A stretch of 64,000 bases of DNA, from positions 62,001-126,000 of the forward strand of contig NZ_SCOL01000006.1 of the NCBI RefSeq assembly GCF_005503015.1, written 5' to 3'. Within the stretch, counting starts at the first letter, position 1. Each line of letters opens with the position of its first letter. The stretch is from Bacillus sp. E(2018) (GTDB lineage: Bacteria > Bacillota > Bacilli > Bacillales > Fictibacillaceae). The notes under the pieces are model-generated. The model made no database searches and was not told the origin of the DNA. It saw only the letters and a list, made by a program, of their open reading frames with translations. The position numbers were made by a program, and so were the translations under genes. Below are positions 1-9,276 of the stretch, in pieces.

Positions 1-76
1 CATGATTATCCTTCATATGGGGCACCTGTTTTGTGTATGGGTTATTTTGAATAGAGTTAAAATGATTGATTCGCAT
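1..76 (-). CDS. flgM: FlgM anti-sigma-D factor, N-terminal part (runs off window)
   Basis: Only the first 25 codons are present. The protein begins MRINHFNSIQNNPYTKQ, which resembles the start of Bacillus FlgM (MKIN-F----NPY-K). The ATG is at 76-74, with a GAGGTGACT ribosome site just upstream at 81-89. FlgM holds sigma-D inactive until the flagellar hook-basal body is finished. It lies downstream of yvyF and comFC in the same direction, which is the Bacillus subtilis order, and this supports the call although most of the gene is missing. Confidence 0.75.
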   Translation of the reverse strand, partial: MRINHFNSIQNNPYTKQVPHMKDNH

Positions 77-162
77 TTTTAGTCACCTCATTTAGAGACT
101 TTAATCTTATTTAATATATCGGCTATTTCATAAAAATCTTTAAGTGATGAAAAGAAAATAGG

Positions 163-558
163 TTAATTGTCATCAGTATGGTAAGAAGGTAATGATTCTT
201 CTTGTTTTCTTCTAATCAAGTCCTCAATCGATAGCTCTGATTTGATACGAGCTTTACACTCTTCGCATAGACGGCCATCGTTGATTGGCGCCTGGCATCC
301 ATCACATGGATACGTAAAGTTCGGATATCCTTTCACACGAATTCTTCCTTGGTGTATGAAATAGATGATTTTACTTTCTGAGACCTCGGTTGATTCACTT
401 ACTTCAACAATTGTCGCCTTTCGATTCTCACTTTTTCTAAGATATCGGTAGACTTTATCATAATCCAGTTCTTCTTCTCGAAAGCACATATCACACTGTT
501 CACGTATGTACTTCACAAAAAGTTTGCCGCACTGCGGACAGTTCTTCAAATTGTCCAT
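163..558 (-). CDS. yvyF: YvyF flagellar-operon protein (TIGR03826 type)
   Basis: 131 aa. The N-terminus has a CPQCG-type zinc pair (residues 8-11) with a second CDMC pair at about 22-25. The C-terminal half has another Cys set (CDGC and CEEC), so two small zinc-ribbon-like units flank a helical middle (about 45-75) that looks like a winged-helix segment. The family is found between comFC and flgM in Bacillus and is named for flagellar operon linkage. Its biochemical role is not established; a regulatory or DNA-binding role is inference. It is in the expected place between comFC and flgM. Confidence 0.85.
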   Translation of the reverse strand: MDNLKNCPQCGKLFVKYIREQCDMCFREEELDYDKVYRYLRKSENRKATIVEVSESTEVSESKIIYFIHQGRIRVKGYPNFTYPCDGCQAPINDGRLCEECKARIKSELSIEDLIRRKQEESLPSYHTDDN

Positions 559-640
559 ATCGCTTCCCGCTCCTTAACACTTCTATCTTCTGTATATATC
601 GGATTTGAGTGAGCGAGTTTTAACAGGTCATTCGTTTTAT

Positions 641-1351
641 TTATCGGGCTAGGGTGATAGAAGAAATATTTCTGGCACCAGCTTTAATCAGGACTTTCGC
701 CGCATAACGTAATGTGCTTCCTGTTGTGTACACATCATCGACTAGAATGACGTTTTGATTCTTCACCTTTAGAGTATCCATTACTTCAAACGGATTCTTT
801 TTTTGAAATAATCGTTCTTCACGAGTTTTCTTACTCTGTTTCTCTTCATGTGTTCTTCTTTTTAATAGGTGTTCTACTGGCTTATTAAATCCTTTTGCAA
901 TTAGTTCAGCTTGGTTAAATCCTCTTTCATAATGTCTCTCCTCACTCAATGGAATGGGAACAAGAACTGCATCGCGGAAAATCTTTTTATACTCAGAACT
1001 AAGCACCGGATAAAAGGCTTTAACAACTTCAGCATCCCCACGATATTTCAGCTTGGCTATCATTTCTTTCATAAAGTCGTTATAGACATAAAGTGACCGA
1101 TTTTGCTGTAGAATGCCGGTCCACTCCTCGTTTTCTTCCCACCGAATGCAGTCTAAGCAACACTCACCCTGTCGATATTGCTCGGGAAATACTGAAAAGT
1201 CACGACCGCATATTCTACAAATATCACTTTTTATCCTTATTAATTGCCCTTCACATTCCTGACACAATAATGGTGATGCCTTTAAGCCAATCAGAGCTTC
1301 CCATGACCAAGCTTCAGAATATGGTTCATGACAGTACAGACAATAACTCAA
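641..1351 (-). CDS. comFC: ComFC phosphoribosyltransferase-like competence protein
   Basis: 236 aa. Four N-terminal Cys pairs (CLYC, CQEC, CRIC, CLDC within residues 4-63) form a zinc-binding region. The C-terminal half carries the phosphoribosyltransferase signature VILVDDVYTTGST near residues 200-212. ComFC acts with ComFA in uptake of transforming DNA; a PRTase fold is known for the family but the substrate is not. Its start overlaps the comFA stop by 4 bases (ATGA type), so the two are translationally coupled. The comFB gene found between them in B. subtilis is absent here. Confidence 0.93.
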   Translation of the reverse strand: MSYCLYCHEPYSEAWSWEALIGLKASPLLCQECEGQLIRIKSDICRICGRDFSVFPEQYRQGECCLDCIRWEENEEWTGILQQNRSLYVYNDFMKEMIAKLKYRGDAEVVKAFYPVLSSEYKKIFRDAVLVPIPLSEERHYERGFNQAELIAKGFNKPVEHLLKRRTHEEKQSKKTREERLFQKKNPFEVMDTLKVKNQNVILVDDVYTTGSTLRYAAKVLIKAGARNISSITLAR

Positions 1352-2844
1352 ATTCCAGTCTCCTTGTTCATGTTTTTTATATGATTGATCGCTTGTATCA
1401 TACAGTGCGATTTACCGTAATGAAAAAGAACTACTTCACCGTTGTAATCATCCTTACTTCTCCCTGCTCTTCCTGCTATTTGAACGAGGGCACTTTCTGT
1501 GAACACATTGTGATCCGCACCAAACACTGCAACATCTAAAAACGGAACAGTAACTCCGCGTTCTAAGATGGTTGTAGTAACTAATAACTGAATGTCTTCA
1601 TTCCTAAACTGAATCACTTTTTCTTTTCGAAGTGGATCTTCTGCATGAACACTATCAACAGGTACATCAACTTCCTTCCTTATAAGTTCTGTCAGCTTTT
1701 CTAAAACGGATACAGAAGGCACAAATATCATCGCTCGCCGTCCACTTTTAGCTTGGGCAATCAACCATTTAAGAAAAGGAGTAGATAGTTTTCCCCTTTC
1801 TAACCTCTTCTTCCACTCACCACCCCAAACCATTTTGGGAACAGGTAATGGAAATCCATGAAACCGCTTTGGAATTTTCACACATGGTAAATTCCCGTTC
1901 ATCACAGCTTTTTTCATCGTTCTAGAAGGAGTAGCAGATAAATAGAGAAGAAAGTGTTTTGGTGTAACGGCACGAGATACCGCATGCTGAAGGGTCTTAT
2001 CGTAGGAATAAGGAAAGGCATCGACTTCATCGACGATCATGATGTTAAACGCTTGTTTAAAACGGTACAACTGGTGTGTTGTAGCGATGACGAGTTGTGC
2101 AGGTGTTTCACGTTCTTCTGATCCACCATAATAACTTGCAACCATCGTGTTTGGAAAAACCGCTTTTAATCGAGGAGCTAATTCTAAGACAACATCCGTT
2201 CGAGGAGTCGCTATACAAACTCGAAGGCCGAGGTTTAATGCTTTTTCAACCCCTTGAAACAGAACTTCAGTCTTACCAGCTCCACAAACTGCCCAAATCA
2301 AAAGTTCACCCTCACTTCCGATCTTGTCCACAAACTTCTGAGATGCTATCTGCTGACCACTCGACAACTCACCATTCCAAAGCAGATCGTTTTCATGTGG
2401 CCACCTCACTTCAGGTCCACTCCAAGAAATCAACGGCGTACATTCGCTCACTCTACCCATCATGATACAGTTCCGACAGTAAACACAGTTGTCACTCTTA
2501 CAGCGAAAACAAGAAAATACTGCAAACAAACGGCTCGTTTCATTTCTGCATCGGCTACATACATAACCTTTAGAAGTTTTACTAATTCCAGTGGAATATT
2601 TCACATAACCATTCTCATAATGCTTTTGGATTTGATCTACTGAAAAAGGTAATTCATCAAATAGAAGTTGCTTACCATAGAGGATTTGTTGAAGTTTCTC
2701 ATCATACTGAAAGTTTGGGTTTATGGGAGGTTGTTCTACCAAAGAGAGTTCACCAAAAGGGACTGCTTTCAAAGAGGAATCGTTCACAAGAATTTCAGGG
2801 GTTATTGTTAAACGGTTGTTTAAGAAAAGGGAGACAAACCTCAT
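1348..2844 (-). CDS. comFA: ComFA DNA-uptake helicase/translocase
   Basis: 498 aa, slightly longer than the B. subtilis protein. An N-terminal cysteine cluster (CSRC, CFRC, CVYC-NC at about residues 96-125) gives the four-Cys zinc finger known in ComFA. It is followed by a Walker A motif (CGAGKTE near 187-193), the Walker B/motif II variant DEVD, and helicase motif VI near the C-terminus (QIAGRAGR). ComFA is the cytosolic ATPase that pulls single-stranded DNA through the ComEC channel. The ATG is preceded by GGGGGAGA. It forms an operon with comFC and lies just downstream of degV, as in B. subtilis. Confidence 0.95.
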   Translation of the reverse strand: MRFVSLFLNNRLTITPEILVNDSSLKAVPFGELSLVEQPPINPNFQYDEKLQQILYGKQLLFDELPFSVDQIQKHYENGYVKYSTGISKTSKGYVCSRCRNETSRLFAVFSCFRCKSDNCVYCRNCIMMGRVSECTPLISWSGPEVRWPHENDLLWNGELSSGQQIASQKFVDKIGSEGELLIWAVCGAGKTEVLFQGVEKALNLGLRVCIATPRTDVVLELAPRLKAVFPNTMVASYYGGSEERETPAQLVIATTHQLYRFKQAFNIMIVDEVDAFPYSYDKTLQHAVSRAVTPKHFLLYLSATPSRTMKKAVMNGNLPCVKIPKRFHGFPLPVPKMVWGGEWKKRLERGKLSTPFLKWLIAQAKSGRRAMIFVPSVSVLEKLTELIRKEVDVPVDSVHAEDPLRKEKVIQFRNEDIQLLVTTTILERGVTVPFLDVAVFGADHNVFTESALVQIAGRAGRSKDDYNGEVVLFHYGKSHCMIQAINHIKNMNKETGI

Positions 2845-2893
2845 CGTGTTGTCTCCCCCAGTATTAGAGATTTCATTTTCATCTCTCCAATGA

Positions 2894-3742
2894 TTATTCT
2901 TTTATCCACGTAATGCCGAGTGAGCCTTCACCTAAGTGAGTGCCGATTACAGGTCCAAAGTAGCTAACCCAGACGTCTGCGTTTACAAACTTTTCACGTA
3001 ACTCGTCAGCGATCTCAACCGCTTCCTCTTCACGCTTCGCATGAATGACACTAATCTTCACTTTGTCATTGGGCTTAACGTTTTCATCCATGATATCAAA
3101 AATACGTTTTAATGCTTTTTTCTTCGTACGTACTTTTTCAAACGGAACGATCTTTTTATCTTCAAAGTGAAGAATCGGTTTTATCTGAAGAAGATTCCCT
3201 ACGAAAAGTTGAGCAGTGTTCAAACGACCTCCGCGGTGCAGATGATTTAAATCATCAACCATGAAGTAAGCTGGTACTCCATTGTTCTTCATCTGCAGCA
3301 GGTGATTCATAATGTCATAACCGTTGAAACCTTCACTCGCTAGTTCTGCAGCTTTTAACACATAAAAGGCTTGAGGTGAACAGCTGATCTCTGAATCAAA
3401 CACATGAAGCTTGATTCCTTCGACCATCTCACCGGCAGCAACTGCACTTTGATAAGTTCCGCTTATGCCACTCGATAGTGTGATCATCACAGCTTCATCA
3501 TAGTTTTTAGATAGCTCTTCTAGAAGTTCCACAAGCTCACCGATTGCGGGCTGTGACGTTTTAGGCAGGGCTCCTTCTTTACCAACCATGTCATAAAAAT
3601 CATCTGCTTTTATTTCAGCTTCTTCTTTGTATGTTTCTTTATCAAAAACCACGTTGAGCGAAATCATTACAATATTTTTTTCGTTGCGGATATGTTCGGG
3701 TATGTAGGAAGTACTGTCTGTAATGACGGCTACCTTGCTCAT
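2894..3742 (-). CDS. degV: DegV family fatty-acid-binding protein
   Basis: 282 aa, the normal length for the family. The start has the ITDSTSYIP motif, a TSQPAIGEL segment follows at about residues 90-98, and there is the SSGISGTYQSA loop that closes over a fatty acid in DegV/FakB structures. FakB-type proteins present fatty acids to the FakA kinase; whether this copy does so is inferred from the family. It lies directly upstream of comFA, the same neighbour as in B. subtilis, with about 49 bases between them. Confidence 0.92.
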   Translation of the reverse strand: MSKVAVITDSTSYIPEHIRNEKNIVMISLNVVFDKETYKEEAEIKADDFYDMVGKEGALPKTSQPAIGELVELLEELSKNYDEAVMITLSSGISGTYQSAVAAGEMVEGIKLHVFDSEISCSPQAFYVLKAAELASEGFNGYDIMNHLLQMKNNGVPAYFMVDDLNHLHRGGRLNTAQLFVGNLLQIKPILHFEDKKIVPFEKVRTKKKALKRIFDIMDENVKPNDKVKISVIHAKREEEAVEIADELREKFVNADVWVSYFGPVIGTHLGEGSLGITWIKE

Positions 3743-3871
3743 AATTTTAGTCCTCTCTTATGCCAAAAATCTTGTTTTTTTCTCCTCTAACAGTGTACAC
3801 CATCAGAAAAAGTAATTCACTAAATTCAAATTTACTTATACTAAGTATTCTCTTTTTTCTACAACTATCCT

Positions 3872-4795
3872 TTATGTGCTTTTTACCTGTTTTCTGCATA
3901 ACGAGAAAGCACCGTACAATACGGAACGATTTTGCATAGATGATATTCTTAATTTCGGTTTGTGAGGGACATATTTTTCGAGATTTTCTTCTATTTTTTC
4001 AAGGTATGGAGAAAGCTCTCTTCCCACTCCACCTCCCAGAAGAATCACTTCTGGATTTAGAATAGCAGTCATGTTAATTAATGAAGAAGTAAGGTGTTCA
4101 ACAGCTTGATCAACAACGTTAATCGCTGCTTTATTCCCTTTTTTCACTAAAGAAAATAATTCCTGAGCTGAAACGCTCTTACCTGTTTTCTTCTCATATT
4201 CATTAGCCATCCCGAATCCTCCAGCTTTTGAACTAAGAAAGCCATACCCAGAACAAGCTGGTTGGAACCCGTCACGTAGAACAGATTTATCCGTTATCAT
4301 GTAACCTGCTTCTCCCGCTGAGAATCGATGACCTTCATAGACTTCCCCATTCAAGAGGAGACCTACACCAATACTCGTCCCAATCATCATATAAATTGCA
4401 TGCTGAACGTGTTGCAACCCGCCTGCCTCTACTTCACCCAACAAGCCGGTGTTCACGTCATTTCCAATATAAACAGGAACATATAACAACCTCTGAAGCT
4501 TTTCTTTTAATGGATAGTGATCCCACTTTAAGCTCGGAGCTTTAAGCACAACTCCTTTTTCCATATCAACAATTCCTGGCACACCAATTCCTAATCCGTA
4601 GACCTCTTCAAATAAAATCCCGCTATCATCCATTTTCCTTATTAATTCATCTGCCACATATTCTGCTACATCACCTTGCAGTACTTCCATCGTATGTAAC
4701 ATACTTGTCGAAAGAAGATTTCCACTCCATTCAAACAGTCCACACTCTATAGATGTGCCTCCTATATCAACCGCTAATACGTACTTTTCTACCAA
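3872..4795 (-). CDS. ROK family protein (sugar kinase-like)
   Basis: 307 aa if started at the TTG at 4795. A GGAGG site at 4805-4809 is 9 bases upstream of that TTG, while a longer reading from the TTG at 4801 would leave the site too close. ROK features visible: an N-terminal phosphate loop DIGGTS, GVPGIVD, the GND motif YIGNDVN, and LLGGGVG near the C-terminus. There is no N-terminal HTH, so it is a kinase rather than a NagC/XylR repressor. The zinc signature of ROK proteins (several Cys after the HxxG region) is reduced to a single Cys in CSGYGF, which is unusual. The substrate cannot be told from the sequence. It sits alone between degV and the MHYT kinase, in a place that is empty in B. 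subtilis. Confidence 0.8.
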   Translation of the reverse strand: MVEKYVLAVDIGGTSIECGLFEWSGNLLSTSMLHTMEVLQGDVAEYVADELIRKMDDSGILFEEVYGLGIGVPGIVDMEKGVVLKAPSLKWDHYPLKEKLQRLLYVPVYIGNDVNTGLLGEVEAGGLQHVQHAIYMMIGTSIGVGLLLNGEVYEGHRFSAGEAGYMITDKSVLRDGFQPACSGYGFLSSKAGGFGMANEYEKKTGKSVSAQELFSLVKKGNKAAINVVDQAVEHLTSSLINMTAILNPEVILLGGGVGRELSPYLEKIEENLEKYVPHKPKLRISSMQNRSVLYGAFSLCRKQVKST

Positions 4796-4949
4796 GCACA
4801 ATCACCTCCAAATCGTTTTCTACACCGTTGTTCATTATTAAGCACACGAATTATTAATCTTTTAAAAAGTTTTTTTCGAATGAAGAAGGAATTTGTCGGA
4901 TATGGAAGAAATTAGAATGTGAGACATGTTTAAAGGAGGGCTAGGACCA

Positions 4950-6743
4950 TTGGATCATAATCTATATATTGTAATACTCTCTCTATTCGTTTGCTTTCTG
5001 TTTGCGTTAATCTCGCTCGATTGGGTTAATCGGCGTACAGAAGAGCAAAAATCGCAGCATCAATTCTTACTGATAGGTTCTGTTACAATGGGCATCGCTG
5101 TTTGGGCAACTCACTACATGGGAATGTTATCCATCAAAAGTCCTGTTCGTGTAGACTATAATTTCTTAATCGTTACCGCAGCACTTGCTGTTGGTATTTT
5201 CTTCTCATATGTATCGTTCTTACATTTTACCTCCAAAAGACCGCAGAATAAATTCTTTGTACCAGTTAGTCTATTTAGCATCGGCTTAGTTTCTGTTCAT
5301 GTGATCGGATTGTTGTCTATGCACTTGCATATGCCGATGGAGCCCAATTTCATGTTTATCATACTTTCCATTTCTTCCGCCTATCTATTTTCATGGCTCG
5401 GCTTTTTTCTACTTACTAAAAGAAATTTTTCAGCAAGAAAAGTTTCTGCTAGCCTTTCGTTCACATTAGGCGTTAGCCTAATGCACTATATCGGTGAGAT
5501 GGGCTTAATGGCTGGAACGCCTACTTTCGATTGGCATAGCAGTTTTCCAATTAACAATATCAATATGACGGCTACATTACTTGTATTTGGTGCGACAACC
5601 GTCGTATTAATTTTATACATTTTAGAACAGCGAAATCAAAAGAGACTCGTAGAGCATCAATTTCAACTGCTTGAATCCGAGCATCGCTACAACTCACTTT
5701 TCGAATTGAATCCCGAAGGCGTTTTTGTAATCGGACCAGATTTGAATTTTATAAAAGTAAATTCTTCCCTTGTACAAATCACTGGCTATTCATTAGAAGA
5801 GCTTCACGCTATGCCGTATACCAACCTTTTAAAAGAGAATGAAATCTCAAATTCACTGGATTACTTAAATAGAGTGATTGAAGGCGAAACAATCAAACAC
5901 CCACTTACGATCATTCATAAAGAAGGGCACGAAATAGAGCTTGATATTACGAGCATCCCTTATTCAATAAGAAGTGATATGACCGCTGTGATCGGAATCG
6001 CAAAAGATATGACAGCCATCAATGAAGCTCAAAACTTTAAACAAAGAGCAAATACGCTCGCTTATATTGGAGAACTTGCAGCAGGTCTTGCTCATGAAAT
6101 ACGTAATCCTCTAACTTCTATAAAAGGGTTCGCGCAATTGTTTCAATCACAGAACACAACAGAAGAAACCCATCATTTCTTAGGCATCATGTTACGAGAA
6201 ACAGACCGGATTAACTTTATCATCAGCCAGCTTATGATACTCGCTCGACCACATATGATTTTAAAAAGTGACCACGATTTAAACGAAGTCATCAAACGCT
6301 CACTCAAATTTATAGAAGAAGAAACAGACTTTGAAACCATCTCGCTACACCTAGACTTGCCAGCTCAACCTGTTATTTTAAAGTGCGAAGAAAATCTAAT
6401 GGCTCAACTCATTTTAAATATCGTAAAAAACGCGTTAGAAGCGACACCTTCATGGGGAAACATCTCGCTTCAGCTTAAACAAACACAAGAAAACATCACC
6501 ATCGCCATTCAAGATGATGGACCCGGCATCCCCGAGCACCTCCTATCAAAGCTCGGACAGCCGTTCTATACAACAAAAGAAGGCAACCCTGGACTCGGCC
6601 TTCTAATCTGCTACCAAATCGTCCAGCACCACGGAGGAAAGATGAGGATCGAATCAAAAGAAGGCTACGGAACAAAAGTCTCACTAGAATTCCCAATAAG
6701 TGTTCCGTCAGAAGAAAAGACCCTCGAAATGAGCTTGAGTTGA
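4950..6743 (+). CDS. MHYT-PAS sensor histidine kinase
   Basis: About 597 aa from a TTG at 4950, which has AAAGGAGGG 10 bases upstream. The in-frame ATG at 4926 lies before that ribosome site and has none of its own. The N-terminal part has about seven membrane segments with three MHYT-type repeats (THYMGM, MHLHMP, MHYIGEMG), a domain proposed to sense gas or copper. Then come a PAS domain (about 255-365), a HisKA H-box (AHEIRNPL, His near 382), an N-box (NIVKNALEA) and G-boxes (DDGPGIP, GLGLLI). The layout resembles Bacillus sporulation-type kinases. No response regulator is next to it, so it is an orphan kinase, and Spo0F as target is only a guess. Confidence 0.88.
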   Translation: MDHNLYIVILSLFVCFLFALISLDWVNRRTEEQKSQHQFLLIGSVTMGIAVWATHYMGMLSIKSPVRVDYNFLIVTAALAVGIFFSYVSFLHFTSKRPQNKFFVPVSLFSIGLVSVHVIGLLSMHLHMPMEPNFMFIILSISSAYLFSWLGFFLLTKRNFSARKVSASLSFTLGVSLMHYIGEMGLMAGTPTFDWHSSFPINNINMTATLLVFGATTVVLILYILEQRNQKRLVEHQFQLLESEHRYNSLFELNPEGVFVIGPDLNFIKVNSSLVQITGYSLEELHAMPYTNLLKENEISNSLDYLNRVIEGETIKHPLTIIHKEGHEIELDITSIPYSIRSDMTAVIGIAKDMTAINEAQNFKQRANTLAYIGELAAGLAHEIRNPLTSIKGFAQLFQSQNTTEETHHFLGIMLRETDRINFIISQLMILARPHMILKSDHDLNEVIKRSLKFIEEETDFETISLHLDLPAQPVILKCEENLMAQLILNIVKNALEATPSWGNISLQLKQTQENITIAIQDDGPGIPEHLLSKLGQPFYTTKEGNPGLGLLICYQIVQHHGGKMRIESKEGYGTKVSLEFPISVPSEEKTLEMSLS

Positions 6744-6804
6744 TTCTTGACTCTACTATAAGAATGTTGCTGAGAGAGTTTTTTGTTCCTTAACTCCTCT
6801 GAAA

Positions 6805-6934
6805 GTTGATTGAAGCGCAAGGTGCGAGACTCCTGCGGGACAGGTGGGCAGGTGAGACACTTATACGTGAAACGTACGAATGTGGCTCACCGCCTGCCCC
6901 GCGGAAAGCGAGCAACCTGGAGCGGAAAACAGCC
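6805..6934. repeat. GC-rich palindromic intergenic repeat element
   Basis: A 130-bp block that is clearly richer in GC than its surroundings. It starts GTTGATTGAAGCGCAAGG and ends GCAACCTGGAGCGG. A strong stem is formed by GGGCAGG-TGAG and CTCA-CCG-CCTGCCC. I recall similar elements (GGAGCGGAAGGTGCGAGACTC type) scattered between genes in many Bacillaceae. It lies between the convergent kinase and degU genes. Open frames over it are not protein-like. Confidence 0.6.
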
Positions 6935-7032
6935 ACTTGCAAAGCATCTTGAAAACTCTAAAAACCACCCACAAAGATTTTCAAACATACATCCCCGCAC
7001 CAAGCCACCACGCTTCAAAAAGACAAAAACAA

Positions 7033-7062
7033 AAAAAGACCTTCAAAATCGAAGGTCTTTTC
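7033..7062 (-). terminator. Rho-independent terminator after degU
   Basis: Perfect 10-bp stem AAAGACCTTC / GAAGGTCTTT with a 6-base loop. Read on the minus strand it is followed by a run of T, so it ends the degSU transcript. It may also stop plus-strand transcription. Confidence 0.85.
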
Positions 7063-7070
7063 TCCTAAAA

Positions 7071-7802
7071 TCAACGTACCTTTACCCAACCATTCTTGAT
7101 CGCCTCAACAACAGCCTGCGTACGGTCATTCACATTCATCTTTTGAAGAATATTACTCACATGGTTCTTAACCGTCTTCTCACTAATGTAAAGCTCTTCC
7201 CCGATCGTACGGTTGCTGCGTCCATCCGCTAACAACTGAAGAACCTCACACTCTCGACGCGTTAAGATATGAAGCGGCTTACGGTACTCCACTTCAACAA
7301 AACCAGCTTTGTTTTGCTGCGTTTTATTCGATGTCGATAGACGACGGAATTCGTTCAATAGATTATACGTAATCTTCGGATGAAGATAAGCTCCACCATC
7401 CGCAACAACACGAACCGCTTCGATCAATGAATCAGCATCCATCTCTTTTAGGAGGTAACCAGATGCACCCGTTTGAACCGCATGTGACACATACGTCTCA
7501 TCATCATGGATCGAAAGGATAATCACCTTCGTATCAGGAGATTTTTCAACCAAACGGCGTGTTGCTTCTACTCCGTTGATGTTTGGCATATTGATATCCA
7601 TTAATACCACATCTGGATTATGGTCGCGGACGATATTTTCCGCTTCTGAGCCATCATCACCTTCAGCAACAACAGAGAATTGATCTTCCATATCTAGAAT
7701 ACGTTTTACTCCTTCACGGAACAAACGGTGGTCATCGATAATCGCTATTCTTGTTTTCTCAGGTGCTGAGGCGTTATTTTCGTACACATTAACATTATTC
7801 AT
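7071..7802 (-). CDS. degU: DegU response regulator (NarL/FixJ family)
   Basis: 243 aa. The receiver domain spans about residues 17-135 with the acidic pair IIDDH and the phosphorylated Asp in VLMDINMP (about D69). A LuxR-type HTH (about 178-240) contains [21 protein letters not shown] and [16 protein letters not shown]. It is very close to B. subtilis DegU apart from a longer N-terminus and a different linker. Phosphorylated by DegS, it controls degradative enzymes, competence and motility. The start has AGGAGGG upstream and lies 12 bases after the degS stop. Confidence 0.97.
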   Translation of the reverse strand: MNNVNVYENNASAPEKTRIAIIDDHRLFREGVKRILDMEDQFSVVAEGDDGSEAENIVRDHNPDVVLMDINMPNINGVEATRRLVEKSPDTKVIILSIHDDETYVSHAVQTGASGYLLKEMDADSLIEAVRVVADGGAYLHPKITYNLLNEFRRLSTSNKTQQNKAGFVEVEYRKPLHILTRRECEVLQLLADGRSNRTIGEELYISEKTVKNHVSNILQKMNVNDRTQAVVEAIKNGWVKVR

Positions 7803-7814
7803 GTGTGAACCCTC

Positions 7815-8963
7815 CTAGTCTTGAATGGGAATTTGAATGTAAACACTTGTACCGAAGTTTATGCGGGATTTCACTTTTAACGTTCCTTCGAGCAGTTCGA
7901 CCCGCTCTCTCATCCCCATCATGCCAAAGGAATTTGATTTTGTAGGCTGTGCCATATCAAACCCTTTGCCATCATCTCGGATATATAATGAAATAAACTT
8001 TTGAGTAAACTCAAGTTTAACCTCAATCAGATTTGCTTCAGAATGCTTAACGGCATTGCTTACCGACTCTTGGATCAAACGGAAAATCGCGATCTCCATC
8101 TTATTCGGAAACCGTCGAGTCTGACCAAGCGCATGAAGCTCAACCTCTATACCTGTACTTTCTTTAACATTACGTAAATATTTGTCTAATGTCGGAACGA
8201 TACCAAGATCGTCAAGAGCCATCGGGCGTAGGTCGTAGATAATCCTACGTACCTCTTTTAAGGAATTTCGGACCATTACCCGTAAATCTTTTATTTCAAC
8301 ACGGGCTGCCTCAGTTCCTTTTTCTACAAAGATTTTCTCTAACAGTTCCGAGCGAATGAGCACATTCGCCATCAATTGAGCTGGGCCATCATGAATTTCA
8401 CGTGAGACGCGTTTACGCTCTTCTTCTTGTGCTTCAATAATTTGAAGTCCAAACTCTTGTTTTTGCTGAGCGTTTTGCACGAGTTCGTTAATCTTTCTTA
8501 AATCACCGTTAAGATAATTTAAAACAACAGAAATCTGACCTGCCAGAGATTCCGCTTTTTGAACGGTTTCGTTCAATGCGCCGATTCTCCGCTCGAGCTC
8601 ATCTCTTTTTTCCCGAAGCTGCTTCTCTGTTTGCCTGATGATGGAAAGTTCAATCTGATACTTATTGGCATTCTCATACGCATCACGAATATCAGATTCG
8701 CTATACTTTTGAAAATGCTTGCTCACCTCTGCCAGTCGAGTTCGTGCAAGCTTTGCATATTCCTCGGTCCGGTCAGATTTATGTATGACCTCAATGACCT
8801 GTTGCTTCACTAACTCAAGCTCACGCCGCAGCTGCTGAAACTCTTGTCGAGAATGCTCACTGATCTCAAAGATTTGTGATTGACTTGCCGTAACCGTATC
8901 GATGGTCTGATTTAGTATTCCGTCCAGCAAATGTGGATCTATCGTTAACTTAGCTGCAGTCAT
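7815..8963 (-). CDS. degS: DegS cytoplasmic sensor histidine kinase
   Basis: 382 aa from the ATG at 8963, which has GGGGG 8 bases upstream. An upstream TTG at 8978 would overlap that site. The N-terminal sensor region is a long coiled coil (about 30-170) with no membrane segment, as expected for DegS. The HisKA_3 box has REIHDGPAQLMANV (His about 191), and the HATPase domain has DDGKGFD and FGMMGMRERV. DegS phosphorylates DegU and is its operon partner here. Confidence 0.97.
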   Translation of the reverse strand: MTAAKLTIDPHLLDGILNQTIDTVTASQSQIFEISEHSRQEFQQLRRELELVKQQVIEVIHKSDRTEEYAKLARTRLAEVSKHFQKYSESDIRDAYENANKYQIELSIIRQTEKQLREKRDELERRIGALNETVQKAESLAGQISVVLNYLNGDLRKINELVQNAQQKQEFGLQIIEAQEEERKRVSREIHDGPAQLMANVLIRSELLEKIFVEKGTEAARVEIKDLRVMVRNSLKEVRRIIYDLRPMALDDLGIVPTLDKYLRNVKESTGIEVELHALGQTRRFPNKMEIAIFRLIQESVSNAVKHSEANLIEVKLEFTQKFISLYIRDDGKGFDMAQPTKSNSFGMMGMRERVELLEGTLKVKSRINFGTSVYIQIPIQD

Positions 8964-9153
8964 GTAAATTTCCCCCAATTAAAACGATAAAGAAGTGTAC
9001 CCGGAAGTTCTAGAACCATCTTGCCTAATTTATATATAGGACTTACTACCCACCTGGACGAATCATACCGCGAAGACATTAATCCTTCTAATATACTACA
9101 TTCGCCAGGATGTGGAATTTTATGACTTTTCTTGCTAAAATTTTTTTAAGAAT

Positions 9154-9182
9154 TTGAATGCTTTTTATAATCACCTTATAAT
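9154..9182 (+). promoter_or_regulatory. Sigma-A-type promoter for yvyE
   Basis: TTGAAT at 9154-9159 and TATAAT at 9177-9182 with a 17-base spacer, about 95 bases upstream of the yvyE start. This is a near-consensus match, but it has not been tested. Confidence 0.55.
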
Positions 9183-9276
9183 GAAGGATAACATGATACA
9201 CATGAAACATGAAGATTATTCGACAAATTTGACATGAAATTCATAATATTCACTACTTAAAGGAGTTTTACCCTAT

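Noticed and set aside
2097..2643. Plus-strand open frames inside comFA
   Set aside because: Antisense shadows with no ribosome site; comFA motifs are in the other strand.
4926..4949. ATG at 4926 as start of the MHYT kinase
   Set aside because: The only ribosome site lies after it; the TTG at 4950 fits better.
6810..7232. Open frame of 140 aa on the plus strand over the GC-rich repeat and degU 3' end
   Set aside because: No ribosome site, composition follows the repeat, and it runs antisense through the degU terminator and coding region.
8964..8978. TTG at 8978 as start of degS
   Set aside because: It lies inside the GGGGG site that serves the ATG at 8963.
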